Below are positions 1 to 10,600 of a DNA stretch of 64,000 nucleotides, one piece after another; the stretch's first letter is position 1, and each line of letters opens with the position of its first letter. The notes beneath the pieces are model-generated. The model saw only the letters and a list, made by a program, of their open reading frames with translations, was not told where the DNA came from and did not search any database. The position numbers and the translations under genes are program-made. Source of the DNA: a bacterium SCSIO 12696 (lineage in GTDB: Bacteria; Pseudomonadota; Gammaproteobacteria; Pseudomonadales; Porticoccaceae); NCBI GenBank assembly GCA_024397955.1, contig CP073744.1:1-64000 (forward strand). Reading direction: 5' to 3'.

Positions 1-741
1 ATGGTCCTTGGTGTTGCCTTGGACAGCTTTCACACTCTCGATAATTTTTACGCACCCGCAAAGTCACCCCAACAGCAGGCAGTAACGGTGTTGCGTGAGG
101 GGGTATTTACTGGTGAACAGTTCATTGGTGAACAGTCGAGTGGTGAACAAGCCTACGTCTACTTGTGGGGCAATTCCGGCAGTGGTGTTAGCCACCTGTT
201 GCAAGGGGCTTGTCATCAGGCGTTGCAGAATGGTTTGACGGTGCAATATTTGCCACTGGATAGCTTGCTTGATTACCCCCCTGAGGCACTGCTGGAGGGC
301 TTGGAGCAAACGCATCTGGTGTGCCTGGATAACCTGCAGTCAATCGCTGGCAACGCCCAGTGGGAACAAGCACTGTTTCACCTATTCAATCAAATTAAAT
401 CCTCTGGTGGCCGTTTGTTGGCTGGTGCTAATGCCAGCCCCAAGCAGCTGGCCATTCAGCTGCCGGACTTGCAGTCCCGGCTTAGCTCAGGATTAAGCCT
501 GCAACTACCACCGTTAACGGATGAGCAAAAAGCCGAGCTTTTGCAGTTTTGTGCTCGCCAGCGGGGGTTGGAGTTGGAAGACAAAGCCACTCAATATTTA
601 CTCAGTCGCCTGCCCAGAGGGATGCATGAATTGGTCGCTGTACTTGATCGGCTGGATAAAGTGTCTCTTCAGGCGCAACGCAAACTCACTGTTCCTTTTA
701 TTCGCCAGGCGCTTGTTGACGAGGCACTGGCTGAAAAATAA
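1..741 (+). CDS. hda: DnaA regulatory inactivator Hda
   Basis: Hda is a DnaA-like AAA+ protein. With the DNA-loaded beta clamp it stimulates ATP hydrolysis by DnaA and so limits re-initiation of replication. The protein shows the DnaA-type stretch LDNFY (residues 13-17), then YLWGNSGSGVSHLL (54-67), a P-loop-like segment lacking the usual lysine as Hda proteins often do, a Walker B-like LVCLDNLQ, and a C-terminal lid ending LPRGMHELVAVLDRL. Length (246 aa) is near the family's 230-250. The window opens on this ATG, so the true start may lie upstream. A 15-nt unit repeated three times (109-153) adds a GEQ-rich insertion between the N-terminal motif and the P-loop. Confidence 0.9.
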   Translation: MVLGVALDSFHTLDNFYAPAKSPQQQAVTVLREGVFTGEQFIGEQSSGEQAYVYLWGNSGSGVSHLLQGACHQALQNGLTVQYLPLDSLLDYPPEALLEGLEQTHLVCLDNLQSIAGNAQWEQALFHLFNQIKSSGGRLLAGANASPKQLAIQLPDLQSRLSSGLSLQLPPLTDEQKAELLQFCARQRGLELEDKATQYLLSRLPRGMHELVAVLDRLDKVSLQAQRKLTVPFIRQALVDEALAEK

Positions 742-848
742 CCCACCTTTTGTTCGGCACCAGGAATGAGCACTGGCTCACGGCCTGTGGTGTGGGGGTG
801 CAGTAGCATCAATCCATATTCACAATAAAAAACACGGAGTTAGCACCC

Positions 849-1610
849 ATGAAAAAAACAGCAATTGCCGCCGCCATAAGCTTGGGTTTAATGGCTGCCA
901 GTGCCTCACAGGCGGATACCGTACTTGGCCTGTATGCCGGTGCTGGCCAGTGGCAGTCGGAATTGAGCGGTGATGTTGGTGTTACCGACACCGACTTTTC
1001 CAGCCTCGGCTTTGATGACGAAAACAATAATATGTTCTACCTGGCTCTGGAGCACCCAGTGCCCGGGATTCCCAATGTGCTGGTGAAACACACGGATTTA
1101 TCCACTACCGGCAATGCCACGTTGCAGGGCAATGTGCAGTTCGACAATGTGGTGTTTCCGGCAGGTACCTCTCTGGCCACTGACATTGATATCACCCATA
1201 CCGATGCGACCTTCTACTACGAAGTGCTGGATAATTGGATCAACCTCGACCTGGGGCTGACCGCCCGCCAGTACAGTGGTGAACTGACCGCCAGTAATAA
1301 CGATGTTGTACCACTGAGTGAAACCGTTGATCTTGATGTCGTCATTCCACTGGTGTACGTAAAAGGCCAGATCGACCTGCCGTTCACCGGCTTTTCAGTG
1401 AAGGGCGAGGCCAATGCCATCGGCTACAGCGGTGACAGTATCAGTGATATTTCCGCAGCTATTGCCTGGCAAGATGACTTTTTGGTGGTGTTTGATCTGG
1501 GCATTGAACTGGGCTACCGGCGCATGAATCTTGAGATTGACGATTTAGGTGATCTGCAGACCGACCTGACTATTGATGGGCCCTACCTGTCATTGAATGC
1601 GCATTTTTAA
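849..1610 (+). CDS. TIGR04219-type outer membrane beta-barrel protein
   Basis: Probable outer membrane barrel of unknown ligand. Residues 1-22 form a clear Sec signal peptide (KK, hydrophobic core, ASASQA before Asp23). The mature part opens DTVLGLYAGAGQW, has alternating polar/hydrophobic strands (for example FYLALEHPVPGIPNVLVKH) and ends in LSLNAHF, with the terminal Phe typical of BAM substrates. Length and overall pattern agree with the TIGR04219 family of small outer membrane proteins, recognised by style only. The start has a purine-rich upstream stretch (ACGGAGTTAGC). The gene stands alone between hda and a good terminator. A physiological role cannot be read from the sequence. Confidence 0.72.
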   Translation: MKKTAIAAAISLGLMAASASQADTVLGLYAGAGQWQSELSGDVGVTDTDFSSLGFDDENNNMFYLALEHPVPGIPNVLVKHTDLSTTGNATLQGNVQFDNVVFPAGTSLATDIDITHTDATFYYEVLDNWINLDLGLTARQYSGELTASNNDVVPLSETVDLDVVIPLVYVKGQIDLPFTGFSVKGEANAIGYSGDSISDISAAIAWQDDFLVVFDLGIELGYRRMNLEIDDLGDLQTDLTIDGPYLSLNAHF

Positions 1611-1637
1611 TACTTTTTGCGAACGAATTTACTGTGC

Positions 1638-1666
1638 AAAACTGCCCCATTGTTGGGGCAGTTTTT
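1638..1666 (+). terminator. Rho-independent terminator after the outer membrane protein gene
   Basis: An 11-bp stem (AAACTGCCCCA / TGGGGCAGTTT) with a 4-nt loop is followed by a T run. It lies 28 nt after the upstream stop codon. Confidence 0.85.
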
Positions 1667-1709
1667 GTATGTGCTTTTTGTACATATAAAGCCATCGGGT
1701 GCGCCCTGC

Positions 1710-1715
1710 TATAAT
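1710..1715 (+). promoter_or_regulatory. Candidate -10 element of the pxp operon
   Basis: A perfect TATAAT lies 29 nt before the pxpA start. No convincing -35 is visible at 16-18 nt, so only the -10 is proposed. Confidence 0.35.
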
Positions 1716-1744
1716 TTTCCCTCTGTAAACAACAGGTGCTCTTA

Positions 1745-2482
1745 ATGCGACTAAATGGCGATATTGGCGAAGGTTTTGGGCCTTGGGAAATGGGTATGGA
1801 TGAGCAGCTAATGCCCCATTTGCACCTGGCTAATATTGCCTGTGGCTTTCACGCGTCTGACCCGGTCATGATGAGCCGAACAGTGGCGTTGGCGGTTGAA
1901 CATAATGTGACAATCGGTGCACACCCAGGCTATGCAGATTTACAGGGTTTCGGCCGCCGTTCCATTCCTCATTCAAAAGATGAAATTATTGCTCTGGTGA
2001 CCTACCAAGTGGGTGCCTTGGAGGCCATTTGCCACCGCCATGGAACCCAGGTGAGTTACGTAAAACCCCACGGCGCGCTGTACAACGACATGATGGCGGA
2101 TGACGAGGTCTGTTTGGCGGTGATGACAGCAGTAGCCGGTTGCTCCGGAGATTTGCCGCTGATGATGTTGGCCACGGCAGACGCAGAGCGTTATAAAAGC
2201 ATGGCCCAATCGTTCGGTTTAACCGTTTGGTTTGAACTGTTTGCCGATCGTGCCTATGGTGATAATGGGCGTTTGGTGAGCCGTTCTGAAAACGGTGCCG
2301 TATTGCACGACAGACAGCAAATACTCGACCGGGTAACCCACTTTTTAGAGACAAATACCTGGCTCAGCCGCAATGGGACGCCACTGCACTTGCAGGCCGA
2401 TACACTTTGTGTGCACGGCGATAACTTATCGGCGGTTAACGTGGCCAGCCAATTGCGCGAACTGCTGGACAGTCGAGTTTGA
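1745..2482 (+). CDS. pxpA: 5-oxoprolinase subunit A (LamB/YcsF family)
   Basis: PxpA is one of three subunits of the bacterial ATP-dependent 5-oxoprolinase, which opens 5-oxoproline (a glutamate/glutamine damage product) to glutamate. Family landmarks are present in order: LNGDIGEG near the N-terminus, ANIACGFHASDP, GAHPGYADLQGFGRR, YVKPHGALYN, ELFADRAYGDNGRLVSR and a C-terminal LCVHGDN. An in-frame GTG lies 9 nt upstream, but the ATG chosen here follows AGGTG at a 6-nt spacing and gives the usual MRLN start. The stop overlaps the pxpB start (TGATG), so translation is probably coupled. The order A-B-C differs from the B-C-A of E. coli. Confidence 0.93.
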   Translation: MRLNGDIGEGFGPWEMGMDEQLMPHLHLANIACGFHASDPVMMSRTVALAVEHNVTIGAHPGYADLQGFGRRSIPHSKDEIIALVTYQVGALEAICHRHGTQVSYVKPHGALYNDMMADDEVCLAVMTAVAGCSGDLPLMMLATADAERYKSMAQSFGLTVWFELFADRAYGDNGRLVSRSENGAVLHDRQQILDRVTHFLETNTWLSRNGTPLHLQADTLCVHGDNLSAVNVASQLRELLDSRV

Positions 2483-3201
2483 TGGTGGAGTCTGAGCTTA
2501 GCTTTATACCGGCCGGGGAAGAGGCGGCTCTGGTCTATTTTGCAGAGTGGCCCAGTGAGCAAACTCTTGAATACATCCACAGCTTTTGCCACCTGCTTGA
2601 ACAAAAAGCGCCGCCCTGGTTACTGGAACTGGTGCCTTCTTATACCTCGGTGATGGTCTATTACGACGTCACTCAACTGGGTTTTGATCAGCTAAAAAAA
2701 CACCTCACGAAATGGAACCTATCCGGTGAGCTCTGTGGAAAAAGTAATAACTTTGGCCGCGAATTGGAAATTCCAGTTTACTACGGTGAAGAGGTCGCCC
2801 TCGATATTAAACGGGTAGAAGCTGTTACTGGCATGAGCCGCCAACAGATTGTCGATTGTCACAGTAACCTTGAATTACGTGTATACGCTCTTGGCTTCCG
2901 ACCCGGTTTCGGTTTTATGGGAACGTTGCCGCCCGCTTTGGTGGTGCCCAGGCTCGACACGCCTCGCCAGCAAATTCCCAAGGGTGCCGTTGCCATCGCT
3001 GAAACCCAAACCGCTATCTATCCAGATATTAGCCCCGGTGGTTGGAATATTATCGGTCGCTGCCCAATCCCTATGTTTGATCGTAGCCAGTCCCCCCCAT
3101 GTACGTTTTTAAATACTGGAGATAAGGCCCGTTTTGTCGCCATCAGCCGTGATCGCTTCTTGCAGTTGGCTGAGCAGCATGGGGGTGTTGTATCGCTTTA
3201 A
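2482..3201 (+). CDS. pxpB: 5-oxoprolinase subunit B (allophanate hydrolase subunit 1-like)
   Basis: PxpB (KipI-like) acts with PxpC in the ATP-dependent step of 5-oxoprolinase. Diagnostic segments are VPSYTSVMVYYD, the beta-strand insert IPVYYGEEVALDIKRVEAVTGMS, and YALGFRPGFGFMGTLPPAL followed by PRLDTPRQQIPKGAVAIA and YPDISPGGWNIIGRCP. All are characteristic of the allophanate hydrolase subunit 1 / KipI domain. The ATG overlaps the pxpA stop by one base; an in-frame TTG three bases earlier is less likely. The next gene follows within 20 nt or overlaps if it uses a non-standard start. Confidence 0.93.
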   Translation: MVESELSFIPAGEEAALVYFAEWPSEQTLEYIHSFCHLLEQKAPPWLLELVPSYTSVMVYYDVTQLGFDQLKKHLTKWNLSGELCGKSNNFGRELEIPVYYGEEVALDIKRVEAVTGMSRQQIVDCHSNLELRVYALGFRPGFGFMGTLPPALVVPRLDTPRQQIPKGAVAIAETQTAIYPDISPGGWNIIGRCPIPMFDRSQSPPCTFLNTGDKARFVAISRDRFLQLAEQHGGVVSL

Positions 3202-3218
3202 CGATTTTAAAACCTGGC

Positions 3219-4109
3219 GTGTTGGCCAACTTGCAGGATGCTGGACGCTCTGGTGTTCAAAAGCTGGGTATTACCACTGGCGGCCCACTGGATAGCCACG
3301 CTTTTGCCTGGGGAAATCGGCTGTTGGCAAACCCTGCGGGTGCGGCACAAATTGAAATCGCTATTGGCGGTTTTTGCGCTCGATTTGAAAAGGCAACCTG
3401 GATAGCTGTAACCGGCGCTGATATGGATTGGCATCTGGATGGCAAAAAAATCGCTCCTTGGTGCAACTATCGAGTGGCAACCGGTAGTGAACTCAGCAGT
3501 GGTTTTTGCCGTGAAGGAATGCGCAGTTATTTGGCAGTAGTTGGTGGTTTTGTCGCAGAGCCAATATTTGGCAGTTGTGCCACAGTCTTAGGAGATGGGC
3601 TTGGGGGGCTTGATAATGGAGAGCCTTTGAGCGCAGGTGATCAAGTGGGTTATGGCGATTCAGGCAACTCTCAGTTGTTAAAACAGCAAGTGCCGAGTTC
3701 GTTTATTCCCCGTTATGGTGACCAGGTGGAGTTGAGGATCGTGCCGAGTAACCAGTTTTATCAATTCCCAGAAAACAGCCGCCAGCAGTTTTTTAATCAG
3801 GCCTACTGCCTCGGCAATCAATCGGATCGAATGGGCTGCCGGTTTGAAGGCCAACCCATAGATAACGTGCCCGCCAATATGGTGTCCGAAGCGGTGCCTT
3901 TGGGAGCTGTTCAAATTCCCAGTGATGGCCTGCCAATCGTTTTATTGAATGACCGCCAAACCATTGGTGGCTACCCTAAGCTGGGCTCGGTTTATCAAGT
4001 GGATTTGCCTAAGCTGGCCCAGTGCCGGCCCGGTGATCAGGTGAGATTTTGTGAAGGGAGCTTGCAGCAGGCGCAGCAAGAGCTGCGGGAGTTTAGGTGT
4101 TTTTTTTAA
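3219..4109 (+). CDS. pxpC: 5-oxoprolinase subunit C (biotin-dependent carboxylase-like)
   Basis: PxpC (KipA / allophanate hydrolase subunit 2-like) completes 5-oxoprolinase. Recognisable segments are NLQDAGRSGVQKLGITTGGPLDSHAFAWGNRL, IEIAIGGF, VTGAD, SYLAVVGGF, SDRMGCRFEG, SEAVPLGAVQIPSDGLPIVLLNDRQTIGGYPKLGSV. The coordinate uses the first standard codon, GTG. In-frame codons upstream still encode ILKPG, the conserved first beta strand of the family, yet no ATG, GTG or TTG occurs between that point and the in-frame stop at 3171. Translation may therefore start at ATT 3204 or ATC 3192, the latter 4 nt after a GGGGGTG run, overlapping the end of pxpB. Confidence 0.9.
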   Translation: MLANLQDAGRSGVQKLGITTGGPLDSHAFAWGNRLLANPAGAAQIEIAIGGFCARFEKATWIAVTGADMDWHLDGKKIAPWCNYRVATGSELSSGFCREGMRSYLAVVGGFVAEPIFGSCATVLGDGLGGLDNGEPLSAGDQVGYGDSGNSQLLKQQVPSSFIPRYGDQVELRIVPSNQFYQFPENSRQQFFNQAYCLGNQSDRMGCRFEGQPIDNVPANMVSEAVPLGAVQIPSDGLPIVLLNDRQTIGGYPKLGSVYQVDLPKLAQCRPGDQVRFCEGSLQQAQQELREFRCFF

Positions 4110-4631
4110 ATTGACTTAAGTTCTGAACCAATATTTGGGTACCGTGCTGAGACTCAAAGTCTTAATTTATAGTTAGTAGCTACAAGAAGTTCCGTACAAC
4201 AATCAAAATCCATTTTTCTTTCATTATCCAAATTGACAAAGCCATTAAATATTTTTAGTTTGGTATGTTCGTCTCAAGGATCACGGGAATGTTGAGGCGT
4301 AGGGAGACAACGCATTGCTGCGTTTATGAAAAGGTTACGGATTGGGGGTTGTAAGGATGTTGGTCTGTTCTGGACGGTCTTTGTCAATTATTGGGGGTTG
4401 TTCTAACCCTGGGTTTATTTACACATACTCTGATTTTTTAATCCGTTAAGCGTCGGTCAAAGTCATGGATGGCCGTTGCGTTTCAAGGGGTTTAAAAGCT
4501 GTGCATCTTGTCACGATGCAGGGTCTTTTGCGGTTTCTCGCAGTGTCTTTTTTTGTTACTGATTTTTTCGCGTCAGCGTTCACGGCTAGCTCCGTGCGCG
4601 CGTCGTTTTAATGACCATGGGGAAGGTTGTT
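4110..4631 (+). other. Long leader / intergenic region upstream of the giant RHS gene
   Basis: This 522-bp stretch without a convincing gene separates pxpC from the RHS gene. It contains a 12-bp direct repeat (ATTGGGGGTTGT at 4341 and 4390), a GGGGGTTGTTCTAACCC hairpin-like stretch beginning near 4393, and an AT-rich section at 4190-4260. A GGGGAAGG ribosome-binding site sits at its 3' end (4618-4625). No known riboswitch consensus was recognised. A promoter and regulatory leader for the toxin gene probably lies here (inference). Confidence 0.4.
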
Positions 4632-7600
4632 ATGGGTACTTTAGGTGGGGTGGTTTCTCGGTTTACGAATATTGCGTCGAAGGCACTGCTGCTGTTGAGC
4701 CTGTCAGTGTTTGGGGCTCAAGTGTTTGCGGGCATCAGTGCCACGCCGAACCCCAGTACCGGGTCGTTTACGCTCAGTTGGACGTACAACACTGATAATA
4801 TCGTTGGTTACCGCGTCTACGAAAATGGCACTTCCATTGATTACATCGCAGGTCATGCCACCAGTCGCAGCAAAAGTTTTTCCAACAAACCGGTTGGTAC
4901 TTACATCTATCTGGTGAGAGTTACTGCTACCGAAATTGAGACATACGAAGATGAAAACACCGGTGACGAATACGAAGAAGAGATTGATGTCACCCATACC
5001 GTTGGTTCAATTACGGTTACCGTGCACGACCCTACGCCTTCAGTGCCTACGGGTTTAAACGCCCCCACGAGTGATGGCAATGGTGCTTACACAGTCAGCT
5101 GGTCTTCGACCGCCAATGCATCCAGTTACCAACTGCAGCGCCGCCTGTCCGGTGGCAGCTGGAGCACCATCCACAACAGCAGCGCCACCAGTCGTTCGGA
5201 ATCCGGCCTTAGTAACGGTGTTTGGCAGTATCGTGTAAGAGCCTGTAACGGCTCTTATTGTTCTGGCTACAGTGGTGTGGACAGCACCCAGGTTGCCATT
5301 GCCCCCGGGGTGCCTGGCACTGCCAACATTAGCCCCAGTACCAGCTACACTGGCAGTCACTCGCTGACTTGGGGGGCGGCGTCAGGTTCTGTCACCAAGT
5401 ACGACGTGGACAAACGTTTTAATGGTGGCAGTTGGAGCAACGCTTACGACGGCACTTCTCGCAATCGCACGTTTAGCGGGTTGAGCACCGGTACCCACCA
5501 ATACGCCATTCGCGCTTGCCGCACCACCGGCAGTTACACCAATTGCTCAGCTTGGCGTTACTCGTCCAACGCCACGGTGACGGTTCCGTCTGCGGTGAGT
5601 CAACCCAACGCGCCCACCAACGACAACAACGGCGCATACTCCGTCAGTTGGTCTGGTTCGACCGGCGCTACCTCCTATCAGCTGCAGCGGCAAGCCAATG
5701 GCGGCAGCTGGAGCACCATCCAAACCAGCAGTGCTACCAGTCGTTCCGAATCCGGTTTGGGCAATGCGGTATACGGCTATCGGGTGCGCGCTTGTAGCGC
5801 CGTGGGTTGTTCCGCTTACAGCCCGGTGGACACCACCCAGGTGGCGATCACCCCTGGAGTACCCAGCTCCATTACCACACCGGGCACCAATTACAGTGGT
5901 ACCGTGTCCCTCAGCTGGGGCGCGGCCAGTGGCTCTGTGAGCTACTACGATCTGAACAAGCAATTTAATAGTGGTAGTTGGGTAGGAGAGTACGATGGTT
6001 CTGCTCTTAGTCGCACAGATACGGGGTTGGTAGTAGGTAACTACCGTTACGCAGTCAGAGCCTGCCGTACCACTGGCAGCTATACCAGCTGTTCGGGTTG
6101 GCGCTATGGCAATACTTTTGCCGTCACCACCCCAGCGACACCGGGAACTCCCAATGCGCCTTCCGGTGATCCGGATGGCGCCTACAGCGTGAGTTGGAGC
6201 ACCACCACCGGTGCTACCAGCTACGAATTGCAACGGCAAACCAACGGTGGCAGCTGGAGCACCATCCACAATGCCAGCGGCACCAGCAGATCCGAATCTG
6301 GTCTGGGTACGGCCACGTACGGTTATCGGGTACGAGCCTGTAGTGCGGTGGGCTGTTCGGGATACAGTGGCATAGACAGTACTGATGTGGCCATTGCGCC
6401 AAGTATTTCACCATCTATTGCTATTTCCCCGGCGTTCTCCACCAGCAGTACCCACACCGTTACTTGGGGTGCATCCACGGGTGTTGTGGCTCATTACCGT
6501 TTGGAACAACAAAAAAATGGCGGTAGTTGGCAGGAAATTTATGTGGGCGGTGCCACCAGCCGTGCCATTAGCAACTTAATGACCGGTAGCTACCACTATC
6601 GAATCAGGGCCTGTAACACCCAAGGCAATTACACCGGTTGTTCCGGCTATCGCACCACTTCCAGTGCTGGTTCTGTGGCCACTCCTGGGGTGCCTGCTGG
6701 GCTGAGTTCGCCAAGCACAGACGGTGATGGCAGCTTTAGCGTCAGCTGGAATATCTCCAGTGGGGCCAGCAGCTATAACCTGCAACGACGTTTGGATACT
6801 GGGGCCTGGACTACGGTTCACTCGGGTGGTGCTACCAGCGCTGCGGTATCGGGTTTGGACAATGGTAGTTACCAGTTTCGGGTACAGGCGTGTAATATCA
6901 GCGGCTGCAGTGTGTACAGTGGCGTGGCGGCCACTGATGTCGCTATTGCCCCAGATGTACCACCTTCAATTCAGGTGCCTACATCAAACGCCACGGCTAA
7001 CTTGCCTGTAGGCTGGGGTGCCGCTACCGGTCAGCTCAGCAAGTATGATTTGGATTATCGTAAGGATGGCGGCAGTTGGCAAAATAGCTACGATGGCCCG
7101 AATTTATCTATAGTGGCCAGTGTTAGTGCTGGTAATTACATTTATCGGGTGCGTGCCTGTAAAACCACAGGTAGCTACACGAACTGTTCTGACTGGCGGA
7201 CTTCTCATGTAGTGTCATTGGCGGCACCTTTGTCAGCGCCTGCTTTGTCGGTGCCTCAAACAGATGAAGACGGTGACTACAGTGTTAACTGGGCCTCTAT
7301 TGCAGATTCTGCATCGTACCAATTCGAGGAGTCCGTTAATTCAGGCTCGTGGTCGCAGGTACAAAACAACAACACCACGAGCTTTAGTGCTTCAGGCAAA
7401 GCTGTAGGTAGTTACCGCTATCGTGCTAGAGCCTGTAATGATTTTGGCTGTAGCAGCTATTCACCAGAGCAACAGATAACTGTATTGCCGCTTGTGCAAG
7501 GTTGGGCTGACACCCAGACTGTAAACGTACCAAACGCAACCCCAACTGCAGCAACTGCACCTACCCACGATCCCACCGTTGGGGCACTGGCAGGCAATGG

Positions 7601-10600
7601 CGGCGTATCTGGCGGCCAGGCAAGCTACAGCATCCCAATACAGTTGCCACCGGGCCGAGCGGAAGTAGAGCCTGCGGTGGGCATTGGCTACTCCAGCCAG
7701 GCAGGCAACGGCGTGGTGGGGGTCGGTTTTTCCCTGCAGGCCACCTCGGCCATTAGCCGCTGTGGCCGATCACTGGTGCACGACGGTATATCCGCTCCGG
7801 TCACCTACAGCTCAACCAACGACCGTTTATGCCTGGATGGCCAACGCCTGATTCCAGTATCCGGCAGCTATGGTGCTAATGGCACTGTGTACAGAACGGA
7901 AATGGATGGCTTTTCACGCATTACCCAGTACGGCAGCTTCAATAGTGCAAGCACCTGGTTCCAGCTGGAAAGCAAAAACGGCATGGTGGCCTACTACGGC
8001 AATACCACCGATAGCAGGGTGGTGCCCGCAGGTGCTCCAGCTACGCACACCTGGTTGATTAAGCGTGAGCAAGATCGCACTACAATTCAGAACTCGATCC
8101 GCTACCACTACAGCAACTTTGGTCGTGGAGAGGTTCTGGTCAGCAATATTTATTACACCGGCAGTGGTGACGCCGACGGCGATCGCCGTGTTCAGTTTGA
8201 ATACGAAACCCGCCCGGATATTTCTTCCTCTTACCTGGTGGGTGGGCAAACCGCTCAAACCAAACGTTTGACCACCATTTCTACGTACTACCAGTTCGAT
8301 AAAATTCGCGAATACCGCCTGGATTACCAGTTGAGTGCGGCTTCGGAGCGCAGCTTGCTCAGCAGTGTTCAAGAGTGTGGCTTTGCACTGGGCTCAGCGG
8401 TGTGTAAACCGGCAACCGACATGGCGTGGTTTGACGCTGCTCCCTCGTTTGAGCTGGAAAAAGTGGGTTACCTGCCTGCCAATACCTCCAGCCCGGAAAC
8501 CGAGGGCGGAACGCTGGTTAACCAACTGCAATCAGAAACGAATATTGAAAAAGCCATTCCTTACGGAGATGTCAACGGCGACGGCAGTTTGGATTGGCCA
8601 ACCTGGTTTACCGATGCCGAAGGGGTCTATCGCGGTGCTAACACCAGTGCCCGCCGTTCCTGCCGTATGATAGGAGCCTACGGCATGGTGTGTGCGGAGG
8701 GCGACTTTAACCGCGATGGCCGCACCGATGCCTGGCGCATCTCCGGTGGCAGAGTTCAACTGTCTTACAATGCCACAGCAGCAGGTGGCGGCAGCTGGAT
8801 CAATACGCCAATACTGGTAACCCACCACCTCAAAGACGGCCCTTACACCATCGCTGATTACAACGCCGATGGCTGGCCAGACCTGGTGGCCAATACTGGC
8901 GAATCCATGACCGATGGCCAGCCTCGCCGCCTCACCCTTTGGTTGCACACCACCAACCCCCAGAACCCATACACGGGCAATGGCCACGTTCTGTTTACCT
9001 ACGCCCAGAATGCAGATGGTTACACCAACGATGTGCAACTGATGGGGGATATGAACGGTGACAACCTGCCGGACATGGTGGAGTTTAGCTTGGGCTTTTC
9101 TGCCCGGTCCAGCTACGCTCGAAAACTGATTACCACCAGTCTAAACGCCCAAGGCATCCCCGAATTTACCCAACAGTGGGATATGCAGACTCACCGCAGA
9201 AACCTGCCGCAAAGCGATAACCTGGAAGCCCGACTGCGAGACTTTGATTACTTTATGGACGTCAACGGCGATGGCCTTGCTGACTGGCTGGCCTGGGTAG
9301 ACACTGAGCGGTTATGGCTGAGCCTGAATAAGGGCAACGGGACTTTTTCCACTTGGCAAGATTTGGGGCCAGAGGCGGAACTGCTGGCCATGTCGATCAC
9401 CGTGCCCTTCCTGGAAGAAGGCATCACCCACTTTATGCCCAAATACGGCCATGCATTACGGCAGTTTGACTACGATACCGACGGCCGTTCTGAATTGCTG
9501 GTGCCCGACGAACGGCTAGTGACCATCTGCCTGACTCGATCCACTGGCTTTGGCAGCTCGGAGTTCTGCGGCGATCAGATATACCGCTCCTACAATGTGG
9601 GCGGTGGCACAGCTCCGAGAGTGCCCACGTCCATTGACTTGGCAAGCCTGGATTACAACGTACACAAATACAAAGCCTTCCACTTTGTGGAAGACGCCAA
9701 CGGCAACTTCACGGTGGAATCCCGCCCAACTGAACTGGTTGGTGCTGCCAATCAGGCGCTGGCGGTAGACGGTTTTGGCAACGGATTGTCAGATCTGGTG
9801 TTTGTATTTAACTGCCTTGACGACAGAGACTCGTGCCGAATAGAACAGCAAAACGGGGCCATGCAAAGTGCCGATCAAGGGATTTACATCAACCGCAACC
9901 GCGGCTCCGCCCAGGGCAATGAGCGTTTTGAACCGGTGGATATGCTGATGTCGGTGGAAGACGCCATCGGCATGAAAGACGAATGGCACTACCGGCCACT
10001 GTCCAGCCGCGACTCCCGCTACCACTCTGCCGCGAAGCCTTTTTACGAGCCGGATTTTGATTACCTCAACACCCTGAGCCCAGCCGCGCGTGCAGCCCAT
10101 TTCCACTTCAGCTCCAGTATGTACGTGGTGGCGGAGCACCGCCGCCGCAATGGCATCGGTGGTGAAAACCGCTTCCAGTATCGCTACAAAGGGGCCATGT
10201 ACAACTGGCAGGGGCGTGGCTTCCAGGGCTTTAGAACCCTGATTGCTGAAAACCTGGACAACGGCACCGTTACCCAAAGTGACTTTCACCAGGTATACCC
10301 CCTGGCCGGCAAACTCCATAAGCTGCGCCAGTGGGAAACTTCAGACGCCAGTAGCGACAGCGCCTTGCAGCAGGTGCCCGCCTTTAGTGAAACCCAGTAC
10401 AGCTGGCAATTTTGGCCCCGTGGCGGCAAAGATGGCGGCAACCACTACAACGTAGATTCGCCAACGGATGATTGGGCTGTTGTTGCCAACCAGCCGTACT
10501 TTGTTGGCCCCGATGCCACCCACGCCATCACCCGTACCCTGGATGTGCTTGGCCGTAGCGATATTTACAGCACCACCGAAACCAGCGAATTCGATAACTG

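Noticed and set aside
4110..4631. Cyclic-di-GMP or other known riboswitch in the RHS leader
   Set aside because: Neither the conserved core nor the pairing of known classes could be found by eye.
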